A DNA stretch of 7,845 bases, from the NCBI GenBank assembly GCA_041623475.1, contig JBFJWU010000146.1, forward strand, positions 1 to 7,845. The letters run 5' to 3'. This document shows, piece by piece, positions 1 to 5,980 of the stretch. How positions within the stretch are numbered: the first letter of the stretch is position 1; every line of letters begins with the position of its first letter. The notes under the pieces are model-generated. The model ran no database searches, was not told the DNA's origin, and saw nothing but the letters and a program-made list of their open reading frames with translations. The position numbers were made by a program, and so were the translations under genes. Origin of the DNA: JBFJWU01 sp041623475 [NCBI: bacterium]. GTDB taxonomy: Bacteria > J088.

Positions 1-1157
1 CATTGACATTTCGCAATGCGGTCATCCTGGCAGCGATCTTTGAGTTTGGCGGTGCGATTCTGGCCGGCGGAACCGTGACCGATACAATCCGCAAGGGGAT
101 TATCGATCACTCGGCATTTGCCGGTGATGCGATGAAGGTTGCCGTTGGCATGACCGCTGCGCTGCTGGCATCGGCACTGTGGCTGAACCTGGCATCGTCG
201 CTGGGCTGGCCGGTCAGCACGACACATTCGATTGTTGGTGCGGTAGCAGGATTTGCAATCGCCCAGGGCGGTGCCGATGCGGTTAACTGGGGCACGATGG
301 GCAAGGTTGTTGCCAGTTGGGTTGTCTCGCCGGTCATGGGCGGCTGTATCGGGTTTGTTACCTTTTCTTTTATTCGTGCAAAAATCCTGAACCAGGACGA
401 TCCTGCTGCAGCTGCAAGTCGCATCGGGCCGTGGCTGCTGGTGCCTGTCGGGACGATCCTGAGCCTGGCATTTTTGTACAAGGGACTGAAAAACCTGAAA
501 CTGGACCTGGCATTCGGGCAAGCGATGCCGGTTGCATTGGGGATTGGCTTGTTGATGGCGATCATCGGCAAGATTTTCATACCCAGATACCTGGCTCGTG
601 CCACCGCCGCAAAAAGTGGACGTGAAGGCGGGATGGATCCAGCGTATGTTGCGGTCGAGCGCGTCTTCGTCGTGCTGCAGGTAGTTACGGCCTGTATGGT
701 CGCGTTTGCCCACGGGTCCAATGACGTGGCCAACGCGGTTGGACCGGTTGCTGCGGTGTATGCCATTACGTCTACCGGTGAACTGGCCGCCAAGGTCGGC
801 GTGCCAATCTGGATCCTGGCTGCAGGTGGTGCCGGTATTGTTATCGGTCTGGCCACGTATGGCTACAAGGTTATGGTGACCGTCGGCAAGAAGATCACCG
901 AGATGACGCCTACCCGGGGATTTGCGGCCGAGTTCGCTGCGGCGACCACGATTCTGGTGGGATCGCGTCTGGGTTTGCCGTTGTCAACAACTCACACCCT
1001 GGTTGGCAGCGTCATTGGTGTCGGGCTGGCACGTGGACTTGCAGCTGTGGACCTTCGCGTCATCCGAGGTGTGGTAATGAGTTGGTTGATTACGGTGCCG
1101 TTTGCGGCAGTTTTGTCGGGCGTTATTTGCAAAATTATCGAACTCTTTGTTGGTTGA
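1..1157 (+). CDS. pit: Inorganic phosphate transporter, PiT family (5' end cut off by the window)
   Basis: Integral inner-membrane carrier that imports inorganic phosphate with a cation (PiT/PHO-4 family; proton-coupled in bacterial PitA). The reading frame is open from the first complete codon at base 3. I do not take the TTG there as the start, because the family has a further N-terminal stretch carrying the first GANDVAN-type signature, which must lie before the window. In the 384 residues visible, the second signature is clear (HGSNDVANA, residues 237-245). The two internal-repeat motifs PVSTTHS (70-76) and PLSTTHT (326-332) are present, as expected for the family's duplicated fold. Many hydrophobic segments flank a more polar central region (about 125-220). 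The C-terminus is natural (TGA at 1155-1157). phoB follows 69 bases later without an obvious terminator, so co-transcription is possible. The family call is firm; the symbol (pit versus pitA) and the coupling ion are inferred. Confidence 0.95.
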   Translation, partial: LTFRNAVILAAIFEFGGAILAGGTVTDTIRKGIIDHSAFAGDAMKVAVGMTAALLASALWLNLASSLGWPVSTTHSIVGAVAGFAIAQGGADAVNWGTMGKVVASWVVSPVMGGCIGFVTFSFIRAKILNQDDPAAAASRIGPWLLVPVGTILSLAFLYKGLKNLKLDLAFGQAMPVALGIGLLMAIIGKIFIPRYLARATAAKSGREGGMDPAYVAVERVFVVLQVVTACMVAFAHGSNDVANAVGPVAAVYAITSTGELAAKVGVPIWILAAGGAGIVIGLATYGYKVMVTVGKKITEMTPTRGFAAEFAAATTILVGSRLGLPLSTTHTLVGSVIGVGLARGLAAVDLRVIRGVVMSWLITVPFAAVLSGVICKIIELFVG

Positions 1158-1226
1158 GAAAAGCGCAGGCGCCGGTGGCCCGAGCGTCGGATTGCCCCGG
1201 AACGTTGGCCTGACAAACCTGATGTC

Positions 1227-1913
1227 ATGAGCAGCGGCAGAATTCTGATTGTCGAAGACGAGCCCGACATCAGGAACATGATCAGTTACCGGCTGCGGCG
1301 GGTTGGCTACCACACTGTCGATGTCGAAAGCGGCGAAGATGGTTTGGCGCGGATGGAGAAAGAGTCGTTTGACCTGGTGGTCCTGGATGTCATGTTGCCG
1401 GGAATCAACGGGTTGCAGGCTTGCCAGCGGATCAAAATGGATCCGGGATTTGCCAACGTTGCCATTATTATTGTCAGTGCCAGAGGTGCCGAAGATGACA
1501 TCGTAAAGGGCCTGGAGCTGGGCGCCGATGATTACGTTACCAAACCGTTCTCACCAAAAGTTCTATTGGCCAGGATTGACGCGGTGCTGCGCCGTCGGTC
1601 CGTTACTTCGGACACGGATGGTCCGGTTACGGTGGGGCCATTCGAAATCAGACCCGACCTTCAACAAATTTCCGTTGGTGGAAATGAGGTTGAGTTAACC
1701 CAGTCTGAATTCAGGTTGTTTCACGCACTGCTTCAGGGTCAGGGCAGGGTGCTGACCCGGTCCCAGTTGGTTCAGGCTCTTCATGAGGGCAGGACGAATG
1801 TCACGGCGCGATCAATTGATGTGCAGGTTGTTGGGCTTCGCCGGAAACTTGGCCGCTGGGGCAGCTGGATCAAGACGGTTCGCGGTATCGGGTACAGATT
1901 AATGGACGACTAA
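1227..1913 (+). CDS. phoB: Phosphate regulon response regulator PhoB (OmpR/PhoB family)
   Basis: Cytoplasmic DNA-binding response regulator of 228 residues, the usual PhoB length. The receiver domain (about 5-120) has the acidic pair E10/D11, phosphoacceptor D54 in VVLDVMLPG, switch residue S84, Y103 and conserved K106 in TKPF. The C-terminal winged helix (about 130-226) has the typical ELTQSEFRLFHALL start and ends in KTVRGIGYRL. When phosphorylated by PhoR it is expected to bind Pho boxes and activate phosphate-starvation genes. The ATG at 1227 puts the first beta strand (RILIVEDE) at residue 5, as in homologues. The ribosome site before it is weak, and I see no clear sigma70 promoter or Pho box in 1158-1226, so it may be read through from pit. 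The assignment as PhoB rather than another OmpR-type regulator rests on the sequence plus the phoR and pit neighbours. Confidence 0.93.
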   Translation: MSSGRILIVEDEPDIRNMISYRLRRVGYHTVDVESGEDGLARMEKESFDLVVLDVMLPGINGLQACQRIKMDPGFANVAIIIVSARGAEDDIVKGLELGADDYVTKPFSPKVLLARIDAVLRRRSVTSDTDGPVTVGPFEIRPDLQQISVGGNEVELTQSEFRLFHALLQGQGRVLTRSQLVQALHEGRTNVTARSIDVQVVGLRRKLGRWGSWIKTVRGIGYRLMDD

Positions 1914-1929
1914 GCGATCCAATCGCTTA
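1911..1929 (+). promoter_or_regulatory. Perfect 8-bp inverted repeat (RNA hairpin) between phoB and phoR
   Basis: TAAGCGAT (1911-1918), spacer CCA (1919-1921) and ATCGCTTA (1922-1929) form a perfect inverted repeat. Its left arm begins with the TAA stop codon of phoB. In RNA this would fold as an 8-bp stem with a 3-base loop, ending 9 bases before the phoR GTG. No run of T follows, so it is not a normal intrinsic terminator. It could set the PhoB/PhoR ratio by affecting translation or message stability, or be a protein-binding palindrome. The repeat is seen directly; the role is inference. Confidence 0.5.
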
Positions 1930-1938
1930 ATATGAGGC

Positions 1939-3708
1939 GTGGGACTCGATCGAATATTCTGGCGCCTGGCGATTTCGTTTGTGGCACTTTCAGTCGCTGC
2001 CGTTGTTGCAATGGCAAATGTCAGCGTCGCCGAAGTACGAAGCTTCTTCGTATCGCAGCTCGAAAATGAATTAATGAATCGTGCCGGCATCCTCAGCCGT
2101 GCTGAGTCCGCCGGGCAACCCCGAGATTCACTATGCGAACTGGCCGGTGAATCCTCTCTTTTCCGGGCAACAGTTATTGACACTTCTGGCACAGTGTTGT
2201 GCGATTCGTGGGCGACGGCTGACCTGATGGACAATCACAGCGATCGCCATGAGGTCCAGCAGGCGATGGCCGCGGGTCACGGCACATCGGTCAGGGTAAG
2301 TTCGTCTGTCGAACGAGAACTTTTGTATGTCGCGCTTCGCAGTCCGGAATCCGGTGCTGTGATACGCCTGGCTGCACCGACATCCGAGATAGCAGATGTT
2401 GTGGAAAATGTTGCCAGAAGTATCCGTCTGGGCGGCAGCATGGTTGTCCTGGTCGCACTGCTGCTGGCATTCCTGGTGTCACAACGGCTCAGCTCGCCAC
2501 TTGAGGACCTGAAGCAGAGTGCTGAACTGATTGCATCCGGTGTCGCCGTCGATGCCCTTCCCGAGATTGGGACTACCGAAGTCGCTGCGTTGTCAAAATC
2601 CCTGAATCGAATGGTGTCTGTACTGGAGCAACAAGTATCTGACGCCTCCGGCAAGCGTCGTGAATTAGAAACGGTTCTGGACAGCATGCACGAAGGGGTG
2701 ATCGCAGTTGATTCAACCGGTACAGTTTTTAACATGAATCCAGCCGCTGAATCGATGCTGGAACTGGATCGCGTGGTCGCTGTCGGCAGCTTGCTGACAG
2801 ACGTCGTTACCGATCGCCAACTGTGTGAGCTGATTGGCAATGTACTTGATTCGACAATTACACAGCGGCAGGAGATAAATCTGGGCAACGGGACGGAAAC
2901 ACGCATCATTCGAACGATTGTGACACCGCTTCAGGATATGTCGGGTACGCGAAACGGAGCGTTGATCGTAATGGATGATGTGACCCAGGTTCGGCGCCTC
3001 GAGGCAATACGTCGTGATTTCGTCGCGAATGTTTCGCACGAACTGAAAACTCCAGTAACGTCAATCAAGGGCTATGCGGAAACGCTTCTGGAGCTGGGAG
3101 CTGAGGACCCTGAATCGGCGGAGAAATTTGCCCGCATTATCGCCAGGCAGTCTGATCGACTAAACGGAATCATTGACGACTTGCTGAGCCTGGCAAGGCT
3201 GGAACGGCTTGATGAGTCAGACCGGCACATCGACCTGGAAAAACACGAGATTGCGGATATTATTGAACGTGCCTTTGAGGTCTGCGGGATGGCAGCGGAG
3301 GAGCGGCGAATTGTATTGCGGAAAAGTGTGAATTCCGGGCTTTGTGCTTTGGTCGATGAAGAATTGATTGAGCAGGCAATTGTGAATCTGGTAACGAACG
3401 CAATAAAATACGGCCCCCCCGATTCAACTGTTGAAGTGGATGCGGTTCTTGCGGATAAGACTGTGACCATTTCCGTTCGAGATGCGGGTCCGGGGATCGA
3501 ATCTCAACACCTGCCTCGGCTGTTCGAACGGTTTTACAGGGTCGATACGGGCCGCAGTCGCCAGATGGGTGGCACCGGACTGGGACTGGCGATTGTCAAG
3601 CACATCGCCCAGGTCCACGGCGGGCGGGTCACCGTCGACAGCCGCGTCGGCGAGGGCACGGCGTTTACCCTTCATATCCCCCAGCAGGGCGACGGCGACC
3701 ATGCCTGA
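1939..3708 (+). CDS. phoR: Phosphate regulon sensor histidine kinase PhoR, long form with periplasmic sensor domain
   Basis: Inner-membrane sensor kinase of 589 residues, partner of PhoB. Order of parts: membrane helix 1 (about 7-28); periplasmic region (about 29-165) with the PhoR-type PAS-like sensor motifs VIDTSGTVLCDS (79-90) and MDNHSDRHEV (97-106); membrane helix 2 (about 167-182); HAMP (about 183-235); cytoplasmic PAS (about 242-350); dimerisation domain with phospho-accepting H367 in VSHELKTP; and an ATPase domain with N box N487, G1 box DAGPGI (515-520), F box FERFYR (529-534) and G2 box GGTGLGLAI (544-552). All catalytic elements are present. GTG at 1939 is the only sensible start: an in-frame TGA lies at 1933-1935, and a later start would lose helix 1. 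A GAGG lies only one base before it, so the ribosome site is poorly spaced. A run of seven C at 3414-3420 encodes Gly-Pro-Pro. GC rises sharply from about 3540. The TGA overlaps the tetR start. Confidence 0.93.
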   Translation: MGLDRIFWRLAISFVALSVAAVVAMANVSVAEVRSFFVSQLENELMNRAGILSRAESAGQPRDSLCELAGESSLFRATVIDTSGTVLCDSWATADLMDNHSDRHEVQQAMAAGHGTSVRVSSSVERELLYVALRSPESGAVIRLAAPTSEIADVVENVARSIRLGGSMVVLVALLLAFLVSQRLSSPLEDLKQSAELIASGVAVDALPEIGTTEVAALSKSLNRMVSVLEQQVSDASGKRRELETVLDSMHEGVIAVDSTGTVFNMNPAAESMLELDRVVAVGSLLTDVVTDRQLCELIGNVLDSTITQRQEINLGNGTETRIIRTIVTPLQDMSGTRNGALIVMDDVTQVRRLEAIRRDFVANVSHELKTPVTSIKGYAETLLELGAEDPESAEKFARIIARQSDRLNGIIDDLLSLARLERLDESDRHIDLEKHEIADIIERAFEVCGMAAEERRIVLRKSVNSGLCALVDEELIEQAIVNLVTNAIKYGPPDSTVEVDAVLADKTVTISVRDAGPGIESQHLPRLFERFYRVDTGRSRQMGGTGLGLAIVKHIAQVHGGRVTVDSRVGEGTAFTLHIPQQGDGDHA

Positions 3709-4354
3709 GACGACAGTCAATGACACCATAGACCGCCGACAGCGGATCCTGGCGGCGGCGGATGAACTGTTTACCCGCGGTGGATATGACGGGGTGTCCA
3801 TGCGCGATGTCGCGTTGAAGGCCGGCGTGAACAAGGCCCTGGTCTTTTATTACTTTGACAGCAAGGAATCGTTGTTTCGTGCGGTCCTGGACAGCTACGG
3901 CCGGGCCGACCTGGCATCGCTGACGGCGGCATTGCCGGACGCTGCCACGATCAGGCAACGGGTACATCTGGTTATTGATGCCTTCCTGGACTTTACCGAA
4001 AACAATATCCACTACACCAGATTGATCCAGCGCGAAATGACACTCAGCCTGAATCGGGATTTGGTCCCGGTCCAGGAGTATACGTCGGCCTTGTTGCAAT
4101 GGGTGATGGGTTTCATGCGCGAGTTCCTGCCAGACCACGGGCCGTTGTCGGCGCAGCAGTTCCTGGTGTCCATGAGCAGCCTGGTGATGAATTACTACCT
4201 GCACACGCCGCTCATTACGCATTTCCTGGGGGTTGACGCATTGTCACCCCAGGCCCTGGACGAACGCCGCCGGCACCTGCACTGGTTGATTGACGCTGTT
4301 CTGGATGCCCTGCCTGGTATCGATGTCGACCAGGCCGATGCAACGGTTCAATAG
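3701..4354 (+). CDS. TetR/AcrR-family transcriptional regulator
   Basis: Predicted DNA-binding repressor of 217 residues, a normal length for the family. The N-terminal helix-turn-helix (about 11-58) is clear: ILAAADELFTRGGYDGVSMR followed by DVALKAGVNKALVFYYFDSK, with the usual F/YYF and K before the third helix. The C-terminal part (about 75-205) is the helical ligand-binding and dimerisation domain, variable in this family, so the ligand cannot be named. ATG at 3701 lies inside the end of phoR (8-base overlap, ATGCCTGA) and places the helix-turn-helix at the usual distance from the N-terminus. An AGGG about a dozen bases upstream could serve the ribosome. The frame is open further upstream to 3482, but that part is a shadow of phoR. 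No own promoter is seen, so expression probably depends on the phoBR transcript. A TetR-type palindrome just downstream in the P450 promoter suggests it represses the P450. Confidence 0.92.
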   Translation: MPETTVNDTIDRRQRILAAADELFTRGGYDGVSMRDVALKAGVNKALVFYYFDSKESLFRAVLDSYGRADLASLTAALPDAATIRQRVHLVIDAFLDFTENNIHYTRLIQREMTLSLNRDLVPVQEYTSALLQWVMGFMREFLPDHGPLSAQQFLVSMSSLVMNYYLHTPLITHFLGVDALSPQALDERRRHLHWLIDAVLDALPGIDVDQADATVQ

Positions 4355-4370
4355 TACAAACCGCATCCCG

Positions 4371-4379
4371 TGGTATGAT
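4371..4379 (+). promoter_or_regulatory. Probable extended -10 promoter of the P450 gene
   Basis: TGGTATGAT matches an extended -10 element (TGn followed by TATGAT at 4374-4379, five of six bases of TATAAT). No good -35 box lies at the usual spacing, which is tolerated in extended -10 promoters. Transcription would begin at about 4386, inside the palindrome at 4381-4394, leaving a short leader of about 30 bases to the TTG start at 4415. This is pattern-based; no start site is known. Confidence 0.5.
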
Positions 4380-4380
4380 T

Positions 4381-4394
4381 TGACCGACCGGTCA
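4381..4394. promoter_or_regulatory. Probable TetR-family operator
   Basis: TGACCGACCGGTCA has perfect 5-base arms TGACC/GGTCA around a 4-base centre (GACC). This resembles many TetR-family operators, which often contain ACCG/CGGT arms. It begins two bases after the -10 box and covers the predicted start of transcription, an ideal place for repression. The regulator encoded directly upstream (3701-4354) is the obvious candidate to bind it. The palindrome is seen; its use is inferred. Confidence 0.6.
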
Positions 4395-4402
4395 GTGTTG
4401 TC

Positions 4403-4408
4403 AGGAGG
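4403..4408 (+). promoter_or_regulatory. Ribosome binding site that fixes the TTG start of the P450
   Basis: A perfect AGGAGG lies six bases before TTG at 4415. There is no in-frame ATG or GTG between the upstream in-frame stop (TGA at 4376-4378) and the first conserved P450 residues (LPPGP, 12-16). The strong site therefore decides for the unusual TTG start. Confidence 0.8.
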
Positions 4409-4414
4409 CCAGTT

Positions 4415-5854
4415 TTGGAGCTGCGACTGCATCCCTATCTGAAGTCCCTGCCGCCGGGACCCAGCCGGTTTCCCTATCTCCAGCCACGCTTGATGATGCG
4501 CCTGCGCAAGAACCCGCTGGGCGAACTGATGAAGTTGTATGATCGTTATGGGCCGGTTTTTACGGTTCAGGGCCTGGGGCTGGAAATGGTCTTTCTGGTC
4601 GGGCCCGAGGCCAATCAATACATCCTGGTCAATAACCACAAGGACTTTACCTGGGGGGACAGCTTTTACAACGAGTTGACCCCTTTTGTCGGGCGAGGCC
4701 TGTTAACAACCGATGGCGAGGTTCATGACCGGGCTCGAAAATTGCTGTTGCCCGTGTTCTATCCGGCGGCGATTCGCAGCTACACCCAGCAGATGGTCCG
4801 GCGCAGTATCCAGCGGATCGACCGACTGGTCCCGGGAACGACTTTCCCGATCCACGCGTGGACACGGGAACTGGCGGTCAGTATCGCTGCCGATGTGCTG
4901 TTCGGAATGGATATGGACGAGCGGCTGGCTGCGCGCTTTGCAGATCTGTTTGAACGCGGGTTGAGCTTTTACGGCCTGCCTTACTTCCAGATGCTGGTGT
5001 TGCGAGGCCCGGGGACGCCGTTCCAGGAACTGGTGCGTAATGCCCGCAAACTGGACAAGCTGATTTATCCGGAAATCAAACGCCGCCGTGCAACTGGCCC
5101 AGGTGGCGACAATATCCTGGACACGTTAATTCACCACGAACTGGACGGTGATCGCCTGAGCGATCTCGAGGTCCGGGACCACGCCATGACGCTGCTGTTT
5201 GCCGGGCACGACACGACATCGGCAACGATCGCCTGGATGTTCAGCCTGGTCGGTCGGGATCCCAATGTCTATCAACGAATGAAAGAGGAAGTGGATACGG
5301 AGTTGAACGGCAGGGTTCCAACCGCCGACGATTTGATCGACGGATTACCGTATCTGGACATGGTGATCAAGGAAACCCTGCGGCTTTATCCGGCTGCCTG
5401 GTTTGGTCCGCGGCGGGCGCTTAAGACGTTTGAACTTCACGGCCAGCGGATTCCCGCACGAACCAATGTGACGTACAGTTCGTGGATGACCCATCGGATG
5501 CCGGACCTGTGGCCAAGCCCGGACGCGTTCGACCCGGAACGGTTTACGCCGGACAAGATCAAGGACATGGTGCCCGGTGCCTACATCCCGTTCGGTCGTG
5601 GACCCCGGTTGTGTATCGGGATGCGATTCGGAGAACTGGAAATCAAGGCTATCCTGGCGACTCTGTTGCAGCGCTTCGACTACGAATTATTCCCCGGCCA
5701 GTCGTTTGGCGCGCGAACCGTTCCAACGATCAGTCCCGGAAATGATGTATACCTGACGGTCCGCAACCGCCCAGCCAAACCGAAATTGAAAGTAGCTCGG
5801 CAACAGACCAAGCCGGCAACTCTCCGCGACTGTCCCAGGCACAGTGAGCCCTGA
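4415..5854 (+). CDS. Cytochrome P450 monooxygenase
   Basis: Soluble-type bacterial cytochrome P450 of 479 residues, expected to insert one oxygen atom from O2 into an organic substrate using electrons from a separate reductase or ferredoxin. Seen in order: proline-rich LPPGP (12-16); C-helix region HDRARKLLLPVF (104-115) with basic residues but no tryptophan of the usual WxxxR; I-helix oxygen-activation motif AGHDTTS (263-269); ExxR pair E320/R323 in KETLRLYP; PERF (374-377); and the haem loop FGRGPRLCIG (393-402) with haem ligand C400. All core residues are present, so it should be active. No N-terminal membrane anchor is evident. The last 25 or so residues are a basic, polar tail beyond the usual domain end. 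No redox partner lies in this window. The TTG start is supported by the AGGAGG at 4403. Substrate and CYP family cannot be assigned by eye. The upstream TetR gene and palindrome suggest substrate-inducible expression. Confidence 0.95.
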   Translation: MELRLHPYLKSLPPGPSRFPYLQPRLMMRLRKNPLGELMKLYDRYGPVFTVQGLGLEMVFLVGPEANQYILVNNHKDFTWGDSFYNELTPFVGRGLLTTDGEVHDRARKLLLPVFYPAAIRSYTQQMVRRSIQRIDRLVPGTTFPIHAWTRELAVSIAADVLFGMDMDERLAARFADLFERGLSFYGLPYFQMLVLRGPGTPFQELVRNARKLDKLIYPEIKRRRATGPGGDNILDTLIHHELDGDRLSDLEVRDHAMTLLFAGHDTTSATIAWMFSLVGRDPNVYQRMKEEVDTELNGRVPTADDLIDGLPYLDMVIKETLRLYPAAWFGPRRALKTFELHGQRIPARTNVTYSSWMTHRMPDLWPSPDAFDPERFTPDKIKDMVPGAYIPFGRGPRLCIGMRFGELEIKAILATLLQRFDYELFPGQSFGARTVPTISPGNDVYLTVRNRPAKPKLKVARQQTKPATLRDCPRHSEP

Positions 5855-5917
5855 CCCAGGTTTTGGCTGAACAATAGAATCGAACCTCGATGATTGCCGT
5901 GGAATGCGGCAGGAAAA

Positions 5918-5946
5918 TTGAATCACCAGGTCAGGACCACTATACT
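5918..5946 (+). promoter_or_regulatory. Predicted sigma70-type promoter for the GGDEF-EAL gene
   Basis: TTGAAT (5918-5923) and TATACT (5941-5946) are separated by exactly 17 bases and match four of six and five of six consensus bases. Transcription would start near 5953, giving a leader of about 28 bases to the ATG at 5981. The spacer contains GGTC-AG-GACC (5929-5938), a short inverted repeat that could be a binding site. The rest of the 126-base gap (5855-5980) holds only weak hairpins: CCTG/CAGG at 5850-5860 followed by four T, and TGCCG/CGGCA at 5895-5911. Neither makes a convincing terminator. Confidence 0.5.
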
Positions 5947-5980
5947 GTGGCTAACGCCGAAATTGCCGTCGACGATCGTG

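Noticed and set aside
107-856. Open frame on the - strand (249 codons) opposite pit.
   Set aside because: The composition is rich in Ala/Thr/Pro/Ser with no motif, and the + strand is clearly a PiT carrier.
1211-1228. Possible Pho box before phoB (TGACA and TGTCAT about 12 bases apart).
   Set aside because: Only partial resemblance to the direct repeat CTGTCAT. The first half has the wrong base in the core, and the second half overlaps the start codon.
3482-3700. Longer tetR reading frame starting at 3482.
   Set aside because: The extra 73 residues overlap the catalytic end of phoR in another frame and do not resemble a TetR N-terminus. ATG at 3701 gives the normal family layout.
4360-4374. 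Small hairpin ACCGC/GTGGT after tetR as a terminator.
   Set aside because: Five pairs including a G-U, no T run, and it overlaps the predicted P450 promoter.
5850-5864. CCTG-ACC-CAGG followed by TTTT at the end of the P450 gene as an intrinsic terminator.
   Set aside because: A stem of only four pairs with a 3-base loop and a short T run is too weak to call.
5918-5980. Upstream TTG start for the GGDEF-EAL gene at 5918, with AGGA before it.
   Set aside because: It coincides with the predicted -35 box, lies before the predicted transcription start, and would add 21 residues with no family match.
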